Notes under the pieces: generated by a model | Told to the model about the DNA's origin: nothing | Seen by the model: the letters and a program-made list of their open reading frames with translations, nothing else | The model's database searches: none | Program-made: the position numbers and the translations under genes | Part shown: piece by piece, positions 17,923 through 28,176 of the stretch | Layout of the letters: every line of letters begins with the position of its first letter | How positions within the stretch are numbered: position 1 is the first letter of the stretch | Origin: Hondaea fermentalgiana | Lineage: Eukaryota > Sar > Bigyra > Thraustochytrida > Thraustochytriidae | Assembly: GCA_014084085.1 (NCBI GenBank) | Contig: NPFB01000040.1 | Coordinates: 489,699-553,698 of the forward strand | Direction of reading: 5' to 3' | DNA: 64,000 bases

Positions 17923-19520
17923 TCGCTTATTGTCTTTGCCGTTGAGGAAGGAGGAGATGGTGGCAGGGTCGATGTTTTCGTAGGTTCTGAAATTCCGAAC
18001 TGTGCAAGCATTCGGTTGCGTTCACGTTGCGTCTGATCTTGTGTCGAATCAGTCTGATCAATATCTTCATTGGCTGCATTCTCACTTCCGAACCTCACGG
18101 CAGGTGAGACAAATCGCACATAGTCATGAACAAGCTCTGCGCCAGCAGAGATATCGCAAAGCGCAATGGCACGACATCGGTTACAATCAGTGTACTCGAT
18201 GCGGATGTTTGGCTCGCTTGCGTGATTCATGACACAAGCTCCAGCGAAAAGGGCTTCTCCGTCTACAGGTGCGAACCATCCCTCAAGGTCCTCCAGAATA
18301 TCCTCGACACTCAAATCACCTTCTTCTTCTTCTTCCTCCTCGCCATCGTCTCGGTCGCCTGCACTGTCTTCGTGCTCGCCGGGGGCTGTTTTGGCAACGT
18401 CTTTGGCGTCGTCATGGTGATCATGATGTTCATCAAAGTCATCACAACATCCTTGAGCATCGTCGTGATCATGATCATGATAATCATGATCATGAGCATG
18501 GGCATGGCCGTGACTATGACTGTGTCCGTGACTCTCATCCTCTTCTTCTTCTTCTTCTTCCCCTTCCTCAAGGAATTGGTCTTGCGCGCGAACACTTTCA
18601 ACAAACGGCTCAAGAAGGGCGTGAACGGTTTCGGGTGATGGAAGCTCGTCATTTTGGGGCGTTGTGATAAAGTCCACAAGAGGGTTCGTGATGGAAATGC
18701 CAAAAGTGTTTCGCCGCAGCTTTAGCATGGTGTTGCAAAAGCGAGGCAAGGAAAAGCTGACGAGGTGACGGTCGGCCTCAGCAGCGTCCATGCCTTCGCG
18801 CAGGAGATAGCGATGGAAGGCGGCAAGGAGGAATTCATGCGATGTTTCGCAAAGCGACTGGATGAAAGCGGGATCCTCTGTGGCTGGGTCGTCGGCCAGC
18901 GACCCCGTCGATGGCGCGAACTGATCGAGGGCGGTCCAGTTTGGGGCCGTAGGCGCGCCATCTTTGCCAAAGGTTTCCATGGATTGCACGAGCACGCGGG
19001 CGAAGGCTTTGCCAACGAGGAGAAATGCGTCGAGGGTTTCCATGGCGTGGACCTTGAAGTGGATGAGAGGCTCCTCGACGCTCTCACAGCGGCCAGAGCA
19101 TAGCGCGTCGTGACCCGCCACTGCGGCGGCATCGCGACATGACTCGGTGCAATAGAGTTCTCCGCAGAAACCTTTGCACGGCACGACACCTTGCAGAGCG
19201 AGCCTGTCGACGGTGGAACCGAGCGAGACAGCGTTCGGGAGCTTGCCAAGGAAGCGGGCGCAGTGTTCACATGCGGCGCATTCTGCTTTGTTGAGCTGTA
19301 TTGCCACGAGAGGATCTTCCTCAAAGACAAGGCTGCCCGCGACGAGGTCTTGGGTGGCAAAGAGGCCTCTCTCGGAGGGCTGGTCTCTCATGATGCCTCG
19401 TCCGAAGAGGACCTGGACGGGGGCATTCTCGAAGACCTTGAGGGCCGCGCGTCTGGCGTCTGGGTTCCCGTTGAGGGCCGCAGCGGCGCTCGCGCCGGCG
19501 CTTGCGCCTGTACCTTGCAT
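17919..19520 (-). CDS. SMYD-like SET-domain protein with histidine-rich insert
   Basis: 533 residues, ATG at 19520. The N-terminal half of a split SET domain is seen in RGLFATQDLVAGSLVFEEDP (residues about 47-66). A cysteine-rich zinc region follows (CAACEHCARFLG ... CKGFCGELYCTESCRDAA...HDALC), as in MYND-containing SMYD proteins. The rest of SET lies near residues 425-465, with GACVMNHASEPNIRIEY (the NHxxxPN motif) and GAELVHDYV as the catalytic tyrosine end. Between them lies a strongly acidic and histidine-rich stretch (about 320-400: repeated SHGHSHSHGHAHAHDHD and DEHHDHHDD). Such stretches bind Zn or Ni in other proteins. SMYD proteins methylate lysines of histones or other proteins; the substrate here is unknown. 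The C-terminal tail is Ser/Thr/Pro-rich. Confidence 0.82.
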   Translation of the reverse strand: MQGTGASAGASAAAALNGNPDARRAALKVFENAPVQVLFGRGIMRDQPSERGLFATQDLVAGSLVFEEDPLVAIQLNKAECAACEHCARFLGKLPNAVSLGSTVDRLALQGVVPCKGFCGELYCTESCRDAAAVAGHDALCSGRCESVEEPLIHFKVHAMETLDAFLLVGKAFARVLVQSMETFGKDGAPTAPNWTALDQFAPSTGSLADDPATEDPAFIQSLCETSHEFLLAAFHRYLLREGMDAAEADRHLVSFSLPRFCNTMLKLRRNTFGISITNPLVDFITTPQNDELPSPETVHALLEPFVESVRAQDQFLEEGEEEEEEEDESHGHSHSHGHAHAHDHDYHDHDHDDAQGCCDDFDEHHDHHDDAKDVAKTAPGEHEDSAGDRDDGEEEEEEEGDLSVEDILEDLEGWFAPVDGEALFAGACVMNHASEPNIRIEYTDCNRCRAIALCDISAGAELVHDYVRFVSPAVRFGSENAANEDIDQTDSTQDQTQRERNRMLAQFGISEPTKTSTLPPSPPSSTAKTISD

Positions 19521-19834
19521 AATTGTCGGCAGTCGCTAACTTTGCTTTTGTTCTTTGCTGACCAATCGTCAATCGTCCCGCAGATAGCAGTCCCTACTAG
19601 GCCTGGTAGGGGCCTAGTTCTTCTAGGCCTAGTTGTAGTGACAAGTCGTGTGGTGACGAGTGACGACTCGTTGTGAGTTCGCTGCTGGCCGCAAGGACGT
19701 GCTGGCTGCTGCATGTGGTTGTGGCATGGAGACTGGCAATTCGCTATTGCCGTGGCCGTGGCCGATGCGACTTATTTACAAAAGTCACAGCCTCTTGACG
19801 GCGAATCGAAATGTATTAGAAAAGCAACTAAAGG

Positions 19835-19928
19835 GCTTTGCGATTGATGAATGCAATGGCTGAGGCGCACAATCGGGCATGCAATGGGTACGCAAGAAAA
19901 TTTTGGGAATGGGATGTATTGCGCAAAA
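19835..19928. repeat. left copy of a diverged direct repeat (about 90 bases)
   Basis: Begins GCTTTGCGATTGATGAATGC and ends TATTGCGCAAAA. It matches, with many differences, the segment at 20220-20309 in the same orientation. Shared words are CTTTGCGA, GAATGCAA, ATGCAA, ACGCAAG and GCGCAA. Confidence 0.55.
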
Positions 19929-20132
19929 TTAAGACCGTCTCCACGTAAGACCAGGAGACGATTTCCCATATTGGTGTACGGNNNNNNNNNNNNNNNNNNN
20001 NNNNNNNNNNNNNNNNNNNNNNNNNNNNNNNNNNNNNNNNNNNNNNNNNNNNNNNNNNNNNNNNNNNNNNNNNNNNNNNNNGTCAAATCTCCGTATATTT
20101 TTGCTCCTGCTCTTATAAAAAGACGGTCTTAA
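19929..20132. mobile_element. TTAA-flanked terminal-inverted-repeat element (MITE or piggyBac-like), interior lost to a gap
   Basis: The left end, TTAA followed by GACCGTCTCCACGTAAGACC and then AGGAG (19929-19957), is mirrored at the right end (20104-20132). The first 12 bases, TTAAGACCGTCT, recur exactly inverted as AGACGGTCTTAA. After five unlike bases the next twelve match at eleven positions. A 29-base inverted repeat with six differences on both sides of a gap is unlikely by chance. TTAA on both sides is what piggyBac-type insertion gives, but TTAA is itself a palindrome, so the duplication is only suggested. True length is unknown because 100 N lie inside. Confidence 0.6.
19982..20081. 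other. assembly gap, 100 N
   Basis: Exactly 100 N, the conventional placeholder for a gap of unknown size. It lies inside the inverted-repeat element. Confidence 0.98.
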
Positions 20133-20219
20133 AATAAAAGTGCAAGAGTTGTCCAAGGAATAAAAATCACAACTTCGAAGGACGAATAGATAGATTTGAA
20201 ATTGTACAGCAAACAAAAC

Positions 20220-20309
20220 GCTTTGCGAATGAGGAATGCAAGAGGTATGCAAGAGGGCACGCAAGGCCATTCTTTTATTTTTTGGAAGGGGGGAATGAAT
20301 CGCGCAAGG
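20220..20309. repeat. right copy of a diverged direct repeat
   Basis: Begins GCTTTGCGAATGAGGAATGC. Parallel to 19835-19928, on the other side of the inverted-repeat element. Further GCAAGAGG/GCAAGGAATGC words continue to about 20340. Confidence 0.55.
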
Positions 20310-20424
20310 AACGCAAGAGGTTTTAGCAAGGAATGCAGGAAACAAAACTTTATGGACAGGGGAGCTCACTTATGATGGCAAAAGGCTACTAACCAAGGTA
20401 AATGAGGTTGTAGAGCTAGAATCC

Positions 20425-20682
20425 TTAGTCCTCAAAGGCAAGGCCCTTGAGCACACCCTTGGCGAAGTCTTCAGCGGATTTAGGCTCAAAGTTGTGGTGC
20501 CATTTCGAGCCCTTGAAGGCGTCGAGGCCCTTGACCGTCTCAAAGTCGCCATCGGCGTCATCCCAGATCTTCTTGAATCCCGCCATCTCCTCCTCCGAGG
20601 GCTCGCCGGTGGCCTCCGAGGTGGTGACCTTGTTGAGCTTGGCGGCCTCGAGGTCCGAGGCGCTGGGAGCGTTGTCACCCAT
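20425..20682 (-). CDS. small acidic protein of unknown function
   Basis: 85 residues from the ATG at 20682 to TAA. An upstream in-frame ATG at 20733 exists, but its 17 extra codons lack the codon bias of the rest. From 20682 on, codon choice is extreme (almost only GAG, AAG, CTC, GCC, GAC, TCG), as in the phosphoglycerate kinase gene of this window, which suggests a highly expressed protein. The sequence is soluble and acidic at first (SEEEMAGFKKIWDDADGDFE), then KGLDAFKGSKWHHNFEPKSA and an acidic end AFED. No signal peptide or membrane segment is present. DDADGDFE only vaguely recalls an EF-hand loop. Family not recognised. Confidence 0.65.
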   Translation of the reverse strand: MGDNAPSASDLEAAKLNKVTTSEATGEPSEEEMAGFKKIWDDADGDFETVKGLDAFKGSKWHHNFEPKSAEDFAKGVLKGLAFED

Positions 20683-21852
20683 TTTTGCTTGAGGTTGTTT
20701 TGGTTTTCGACTGTGTTGTACGTGAATCATCATTCGTTCATTTACTGTCAGTCCTCATGCTGCTCATGCTTCTCATGCTGCTGGCTCTTGTTCTTCGCCG
20801 CTTCAAGCCCCGCTGCACGCATCGTGACCCAAGCCCACCTTCCCTTCTTCCCCTCGTCCCAGTTCCCGCCCCTATCTATATCCGTGCCAGGCTGGCGTTC
20901 GCCCAAAGCGTCCCTGCATCACACATCCTATCTTCTTTCTTCTCGCCCCTTGTGCATTCATTGCACACACCAAAAAGAAAGATAGAAAGAAAGATCCTCG
21001 TTTCCATCGTCGCTGTCTTCGCGCGCTCAGCCCGCAGAAAGAACCCTGGCTGGCTGCTGCAGGCTCGGCTGCTTGTCTCGTCTCGTCCCGCCTCGCCTCG
21101 CCTCGCCTCGCTCCGCTCATCTCGACTCGTCTCGGCGTCGCGCTGCGCCGCGTACGCGTCACGTACGTACCTTGTGTTGGTTTCTTGTTCTTCTTCGGGG
21201 TTGCGGGTTTGCTTCGCAGCGGATTTGCATGCGCCGCCGGGCTGGCCTCCGCGTCCCAGAGGGGCTCCGGAGGCGCGCCGCCCCATCGCGGCCCAGAGGG
21301 GCCATCGGGGACGCGCCGGCCTCGTCCCACTGCCGCGCGGGGACTGCAGGCGGGGGCGCGGGCCGCAGAGGACGTGGGGGGGCGCTGGGGAGGGTGGAAG
21401 TAGAAAAAAGTTCATGAAAAGAAAAGGAAAGAAAGATTGAAAAAAAGAATCCAAGCGACAGCGAGGTGAGCTCTCGCGCTCGCTGCAAATCATCCCACTC
21501 GAGGAGGGGCGGGAGCGGCGCGCGGCCCCCGCGACCGGCCTACGCCTCTCCTCCCGGGCCGCCGCGGCCCGCCCGCGCGGCGCCGGAAGCCGGCCGGCCG
21601 GCACGCTCGCCGCTGTCGAGTGGAGTGCGAGGCGCGGGAAGCAAGCTAAGCTAAGCTAAGCTGTGCACGCACTCGCTCACTCTCGCGCATGAGTGACATT
21701 CACTCCTTGCTCAACACGGAGGATCCGGCCACGAATCCACTTCGCCGGCCGGATCTTGCTTGCCATCTTGCCGCGCTTCCCTCGCTCGCGCACTCGCCCG
21801 CCGCGTGGAGCCGGCCGGAGTGGACTCGCGCGGCGCGGCCGGGGCGGCTCGG

Positions 21853-21884
21853 CGGGAGGGAGGGAGGGAGGGAGGGAGGGAGGG
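21853..21884. repeat. (GGGA)n run
   Basis: About eight GGGA units in GC-rich intergenic DNA. Confidence 0.9.
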
Positions 21885-22204
21885 CGGGCGCGAGGGAGCG
21901 AGGTAGAGGAGCAAGAAAAAAGCGGCGGGACGCAAGGCAACGCAGGGGGGCACTGGGGGAGAGTGGGTGCGCGAGAAAGGAAATATCGAAAGAAAGGAAA
22001 GAAAGAAGAAAGAAGAAAGAATGAAGGGGGGAAAGATACAGACAGACAACCGTGCGGTGCCGCTGGGGCGGGGATAGATACAGCAGCAGCACGGAGGCGC
22101 TGTCGCTGTCGCGACCGCAGTTATCGCTGGCGCGAGAGGCACAGACTGCGCTGCACACAGACTTTGACCTCTGACAATTGGGAAAGGAAAGTATAGAGGT
22201 ATGA

Positions 22205-22229
22205 CGAGGAAGGAAGGAAGGAAGGAAGG
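22205..22229. repeat. (GGAA)n run
   Basis: Five to six AAGG units. Confidence 0.9.
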
Positions 22230-22375
22230 GGAAGTCAACCGAGGCGAACTATACCGAACGAAGCTAAATAACCATGGCCATAAGCAACTCTCCCTGTCTC
22301 GCGCGCCAAATGAAAGAATGATCGATTTGGTAGTGAAGCGATCGTCCAAGTGCACGACGCTTTTTCACTGTCAAG

Positions 22376-22510
22376 CGATCGATCGATCGAGCCCCGCCCA
22401 GCCCTCGTCGGTCTTCCTCCTCTCCTCTCCGCCCCGTCCGCGTCTCGGACAGATTGGACGTACGCGTGCACACGCTGCGCGATCGATCGATCGATCACTC
22501 GATCACTCGC
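22376..22510. repeat. GATC-rich cluster
   Basis: Two short (CGAT)n arrays, at 22376-22390 and 22480-22510, the second passing into GATCACTC repeats. Confidence 0.8.
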
Positions 22511-23529
22511 TCACAGTCCATCAAGAAAAGGGTCGCAGCGATCGAGCTTGAGAAACAAACGCTCGTTCTCTCCGCGGCCACGGCTCTCTGCACACAGGAC
22601 ACTCGCCTCGCGTCCACGGGACGCTGCGCGTGCGTCCCCTGCGCTTCCCCATGACCTCTATCTAAACTTATGCGTGTGCGAGAGTGCGTGTGCAGAGCGC
22701 GTGTGTGAGCGTGTGCGCGCGAGCGTCCATCCACGCCTGCACAGCCAGCTGGCCGCAGGCTCTCTCTCCCTCTCCATGCTGCTCGATGGAGCAAGCAAAC
22801 AAAGAAACGCCTGCGCCTCGGACGCCTTCGGAAGAGCGGCGCTCGCTGTCGCGGCGATCGCCCGCAAGCCGCATGCCGCTGCCGCTCGAATGTACGCGCG
22901 AGGAGGCTCGACTGTGTGAGGCGGCGCGACGCGGTGCACGGTTAGGGAAGGGAGGTGGAGGAGGAGGAGGCCGCAGAGGGCGAGCACGCGCTTGTGACAG
23001 CACACACCCACACACCCCACACCCGCCCACACGCGCGCGCACACCCCTTCTCTCCCCTTCCTGCCTCGTCTTTTACATTTAGGACAAGCAAAAGCAGGCA
23101 GATAGATAGATGCAGACGATTTATAATACCACGGTAGTAGCAGTAGCATGTATGCACGCACGCCTTGCGGCACGTGCGTGTGCATGGCCGCGCCTACACC
23201 GGCTGCGCCAGCAGGCAGACAGACAGGCAGATGGGTGCAGCCAGGACACGGACACGGCCCGCCCTTTGCGTCCGAGTCCTTGTGCACGCGCGCTCGCACG
23301 CATCGGCCTGCGGCAGCGGCAGCGGCTTCCTCGCTTGCTTGCTGTGTTGGCTGCAGCAGCAGCAGGTCTGCCTGCAGCAGCCAGGTGCGGCAGCAGCAAG
23401 CAGGTTCCAAGAGTCCCTTGACATCGGCGTGTGTACTTCCATCAAGGTGTGCACGCGTGGCGCTGGCCCCGCATCGCGAAATCTGGATGAAACTCGCCAG
23501 GATCCTTCGAGCATCATCTCAGCATCTGC

Positions 23530-23530
23530 A

Positions 23531-23583
<53 letters not shown>
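23530..23583. repeat. (CTG)n microsatellite, about 17 units
   Basis: An uninterrupted CTG run. Together with the CAG run near 23753-23770 it makes open frames of Leu, Ala, Cys, Gln or Ser tracts that should not be taken for genes. Confidence 0.95.
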
Positions 23584-24368
23584 ACGCTTAATGAATAGGA
23601 TACTAGGCTGTTCCGACAGGCAGCTTGGCTGTCCCGTGCACATTGATTGACGTCTGTCTCGTTCGCTATCGATGGCTCGAGCTCGCATCCCGGGTCGCCC
23701 GCCAGCCTGGCCCCCGCGGACCGCAATCTTGGGCATCATCGCTCGAGAGTGGCAGCAGCAGCAGCAGCAGCTGGCAGCTGCAGCTGCAGCTGCCTCTGCA
23801 GAGGGCGTGTGCGTTTGCGTGCGTAGTACAACGTCGCAACGCGCCGTGTGCGCGGTATCGCCATCGCGCAGAGGCTCGCTGGCGAACCAGCCACCACTTT
23901 TTGCCACCAGGCAACTCCAGGCTGATTCGCCACGTTGGTTGACTTTACGATCACGATGCGTGTGGCAGTGGGGGCAGGAAGGAAACGGAATTCTTGTGAT
24001 CTCGTCGGAGCGGTAACGAGGAGCGGAGCGACGGCGTCTCGGCTCACTTACTCGTTCCTCGGCGTTGATCGATCAGTCGCAGCCGCAAAAGCCCTGAACA
24101 ATTCTTTCACAATAATGATGATTGGAATGAGTGTCATTCTTCTTACATTTGTTCATTCTTCTTGCACACGGCGCGGACGGTCGGCGTCGCCTCGAGTCAT
24201 CGTCGTCGTCATCATCCATCATCTTCATCATCGCCTCGAAACGTGCCTGCCCGCCTCATCACAGCAGGCTTCCTCCGACTGAAAATGGCCACTGCAGTGC
24301 TGGGCTGGACTGGGCTGAGGTCGAAAAGATAGCTTTGCCCGTGTCCGCAGCCGCCAACGCGGCCACGG

Positions 24369-27300
24369 TCACATTCCGTGTCCACGCGCACACAGGGGCG
24401 ACGGCGGCGGCGGGAAGAGGCGCGGCGCGACATCCTGCCACGTGGACGCCTCCTCGAAGATGTCCGGGCGCAGCCTGGCCGCCAGGTCGAGGGCCCCGCA
24501 CGGGTGCAGCAGCGCGAGGCACGTGAGCACGCGCGAGAAGGCGCCGCCGCGCCGCGCGGCCACGTGCGCATGCTGCTGCCGCGGCTGCCTCGAGCCGCCG
24601 CCTGCGTAGGCCGCCAGGAAGCGAGCCCACGCCGCGTCCTCGCAGCGCAGCGCGCTGACGCGCACCGCCACCAGGTCGAAGAGCGCGTCGCCCTCCCGCG
24701 CGTCGCCGAAGTCGATCACGCCGACCCCGCGCGCCCGTCCGGGCTTGCACGCGCCGCCACCGCCGGCAGCGAGGGCGTCTTCGGACACAGCGAAGACATC
24801 GTAACACTGGGTCTTGCCATTCTCCCGCTCTCGCTCTCGCTCTCGCTCTCGCCCTCGCTCGCGCTGGCGCTGGACTCGGAGCTGCCTCCGTCGGCGCCGG
24901 AGCGCGTCGTCCAGGGCGTCTCGCAGCCCCGCGGGGACGTGGACGCGGCCGAGGCCGAGGAGGCGGCCGCCGTCCGGGTCGAGCCGCACGCGGTGCACGT
25001 GCACGAGGCGGTGCACGAGGGCGTCCATGAGGGCCTCCTCCCCCTGCAGGAGCGGCGCCCAGGCCTCGCGCAGGAAGCGGTCCGCGCGCCAGGCCGCATC
25101 GGCAGCAGGCCGCACCGCGTCGCCGTCCACCATCACGTTCTCCTCCTGCAGGTCCCCGTGCAGGCACACGTACGCGCGGGGCGAGACGCTGCACACATCG
25201 TCCCAGTTCGCCGCCACGAAGGCTTGCATCGACCGCAAGAGCCGTCGCGGCAGCGCGCCCTTGCGCCAATGCGCGCTCAGCGCGAACCGCCGCTGCAGCC
25301 GCAAGAGGCTCTGGTACGGGACCGTGTGCTGGTAGAGGGCGCGGCTGCTCCTCCGCCGCGCCTCGCCCAGCTTGCCGGCCCGCCCTGGGCTCGAGCTCGT
25401 CGGTAGGCCCGCGAAGAATGACCCCGAGGGCTGTGGACAAAGAGATGTCTTCGACGCCATAAAGGATGATGACGACGAGGCCATAGAGGAGGAGGAGGAG
25501 GAGGAGGAGGCAGAAGAGCTGGAGGAGGAAGAAGAATTTGTAGTAGTAGCCTGAGAAGAAGAAGAAGAAGATGCCGAGGAGCGCCGAATGCCGCGAGGCG
25601 CCGCATCGTGGAGAGTACGAACTTGCGCGCCAAGCCAGGTCGCGAGATGACACGTGGTCTCGCACATCACCTCGACGCCCGCATTGCCGTGCTCACGCTC
25701 GAGCCGCGCCCGGGCGGCGCCAAGCGAAATGCCCGGCATGCGCGTCTCCACAACGTACGGCCAGCGCCACGTCTCACCATGGCCTGGACCGAAATACACG
25801 CCGTGCGCCACGAGCTGCGGCATCCCTGGGCACGCCTCCGCGGCGCCGCGCAAAAGCGAGGCTACCTCGCTCTGGTACGCAGTCCAACCATCATGCTCCC
25901 ACGGCGTCTCGATTGCAGCCATGCCCGCGCTCATGTCGCCTTGACCGTAATGAGAAAAGAACTTGATGATGAGTCCACTCTCAACGTGAGCAAACGTTGG
26001 ATTGAGACGGCGCGACAGTACCTCGAACGCACTCGTATGAAGCGGCGGGTCCCGCAATTTGGAACCAGCCACAAGGCCGTGGTGCCGCAGCACCGCGCTG
26101 AGACGATCAACCCAGGGCTCGAGCGTATGAAACGAGGTCACATAGGCCAAACTAGACTCGAAGCCCTCGCGCAACGGCAAAAGGGCGCGCTCGAGCTTTT
26201 TCGTCCACAACATAGGCTGCTGCTGCATTAACCGGTGGGCCCAGTGCTCCACAAAGCCGCCACCGCGCTCTTGCCACAGCACTTGGGCTGCCGCGCGCAA
26301 ATTGGCGCCACTCACAAAGTTCTGGGTCACACTCACCGTGTCCTCCAAGTTCAGCACGAGGTGCCACCAGCCCGCGGGAACAAAGATTGTGTCGCCGGCC
26401 TCCTGGATCACCTCCAAAGGGCGCTCCTCCTCGCTCAGCTGCGGGTACACGTCAAGGAACCAACGGAGACTCGTAGGCGTTGACACCTCGCCATAGCATG
26501 CGCCGTCGCCCGCTCCCTCGCAATCCTCGCCATCGTCCTCCGTGGCCACCCCGGGCGGCGTCCTACCGGGCGGATAAAGCGCCCAACGTTTGCGACCCTG
26601 CAATAAAGCGTTCCAAGCGCTAGTATAGCTTGGGTCCTTGTGCCACGGCGCACCTGTGCGCACCGGCCCGGCCACGAGCCAGCGATACTTGGGGCGCTCC
26701 TTTTCATCCAGCGCGCTCAAAAGATCGTCCGTGAAAAGTCCACGGAAGCTGTCCAAGCTGTACTCCTCTAGCAAACCCGGTGCCTTCTCTCCAAACCCTG
26801 CATCAAACACGTACAGTGGCATCTCATCCGCTTGCCCATCAAGGTACGCCACATACTGTGCCATCGTCACCTCGAGCTGGTCCACGTCCTCGAGACCGTG
26901 AGAAACACTCCACTTGATATCGTCTCCAAATCTTGATGCAAACTGCCGCAGTGACCAAAGCCGCCGAGCAGGCCACGATTCAATCGCGCCCTCAATCACA
27001 ACCGGCTTGCGCGGCAAGTCGAAATCTAAAGCAAATGCCTCGCGATTAGCTCGCTTCCGGTCCAGGATATGGATGCGGTCCACCTGAGTTGCGTGTGCAT
27101 CAGGGACAAAGTGCTCGAGTCTTGCATGACAACAAAACCACCGATTCTGGAGAAACCTTGAAGCAAACGACCGTTCTTGCCTTTTCACGTTCCGTCGTCC
27201 GCCACGACCTTGTCCTAGTTGTTGGTGTGGCACAGAAAACGAGTGAACCTGTCGATTGCCCTTGGCGCGAAGCCAAGTCTCTCGCCATGTATATGACCTC

Positions 27301-27669
27301 GGCGTCGCCGACGTCCCGAGCTCTCGCAAACATAGTGCCATCCATAATGGCTCCTCGTTGCAGAACACGCTCAATCCTGTGCACCATTTGATTGATTCGC
27401 ACGGTTGGTGAGTCAGCCCTCATCCTCTTTGCCCTTGAGGTCGACTTGCTCCGAACAACTAACGTACCAAAACTCGTGCAGCCGAGGGCCAAAAGCTCTT
27501 TGCCTGAAACCCATTCGAGCAATTCGTGCAGTATGGCGTGCGGCAGCCCGCCTAGCACCGGAGTCTCCTGCTGCTGCTGTGCAGTATCTTCAAGTTGTGT
27601 TGCTGCTGCTGCGCCTTGCCGAAGGAGTTGCGTCGCCGCCTCGACGTCAAGCATCGAAACGGCGACCAT
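24369..27669 (-). CDS. F-box / JmjC / phosphotransferase-like protein (JMJ21 type), two exons
   Basis: Proposed join on minus: 27669-27468 and 27376-24369, 1069 residues. Exon 1 encodes an F-box (LGGLPHAILHELLEWVSGKE); the splice restores CTSFGLSVFCNEEPLWMALC, where CNEEPLW is shared with plant JMJ21 (At1g78280). The JmjC domain resembles JMJD6: iron ligands H313 and D315 (APWHKDP) and H406 (GGWWHLVLNL), plus SAWNALLQGRKRWALYPP. The C-terminal third is an aminoglycoside/choline-kinase-like fold with HGDLQEEN (H807, D809, N814) and VIDFGDA (D956). A Ser-rich insert and a tract of alternating Arg and Glu interrupt it. JmjC proteins use Fe(II) and 2-oxoglutarate to hydroxylate or demethylate; the F-box predicts a link to SCF ubiquitin ligase. 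Substrates are unknown. Confidence 0.85.
27377..27467 (-). other. predicted intron of the F-box/JmjC gene
   Basis: 91 bases on the minus strand: donor TTTG|GTACGT, branch-like GGCTGACTC and acceptor TGCACAG|G. Splicing in phase 1 joins the F-box to the conserved CNEEPLW segment, which lies in a different frame. The homology across the junction makes this intron the best supported in the window. Confidence 0.85.
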
Positions 27670-28176
27670 TCCTTCAGGCGCGTGGCCAGCGCGCCTCCCC
27701 GCCTTTGCCGGCCGTGTGCGCGCCTAGGCTAGCTGGCCACCTAATCGACTGCGTCGTCGTGTTCACGGATTGGTTGGGCCAGTTGGTCTTCTTGGCTTGG
27801 GACGGTCAGTCTATACGCTCAGCGAGACTCCGACGAGCCGTGCCATTTATCGTGCACGATATTACCCAACGGACACGCAACGAGCTGGCTAGCTGACCAG
27901 CTTGCCTGCATGCTTGCTGGCTTGCCTGCTTGCGTGTCTGCGCATTCGAACAAAACTCGCGCAAGAGAACGAGAGTTGAGTCGTCGAAGCGGCGCAAGTT
28001 CGCAGAAAGTTTCCCGCCCGCTTGCGAGACGCAAAGGAGCGGATGACACTTCGAAAACCGAAATGGTGACAATGACGTGCGGCGTCAAAACGCCTTGGAG
28101 ACCGTACATGGGTGTAAGTGATCCATCTACACGCGGGCTGGACTATGCGAAAGACTCACGATCAAGCGCTTAGAAC
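27670..28176. other. divergent promoter region
   Basis: 507 bases between the F-box/JmjC start (minus) and the EF-hand gene start (plus). TGCTTGC/GCTTGCC repeats lie near 27901-27935. No gene or clear motif. Confidence 0.5.

Larger units (their letters stand above)
19521..20424. other. intergenic region with repeat element and assembly gap
   Basis: About 0.9 kb, lower in GC than its neighbours after about 19780. AGGCCT-containing palindromes lie at 19598-19632, possibly in the promoter of the SET gene. From 19835 on, it consists of a diverged direct repeat flanking an inverted-repeat element that contains 100 N. No coding sequence is supported. Confidence 0.6.
20683..24368. other. long intergenic region, microsatellite-rich, no convincing gene
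   Basis: About 3.7 kb. It holds CTCGC runs near 21085-21115, GGGA, GAAG, GATC, TG-rich and CTG repeats, and polypyrimidine stretches. A TATA-like CTATCTATA lies at 20872-20880, about 190 bases upstream of the small minus-strand gene start. Open frames of up to 250 codons exist on both strands but read as Arg/Ser/Ala/Cys-rich low complexity with no domain. No tRNA or other structured RNA was recognised. Confidence 0.5.

Noticed and set aside
22350..23907. Several 100-240 codon frames around the CTG run
   Set aside because: They are Ser, Ala, Leu or Cys tracts from the CTG/CAG repeats, with no consistent codon bias or domain.
24259..25665. 468-codon minus frame overlapping the JmjC/APH gene
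   Set aside because: Another frame of the same strand over the conserved phosphotransferase-like domain; Arg/Gly/Ala-rich with no domain.
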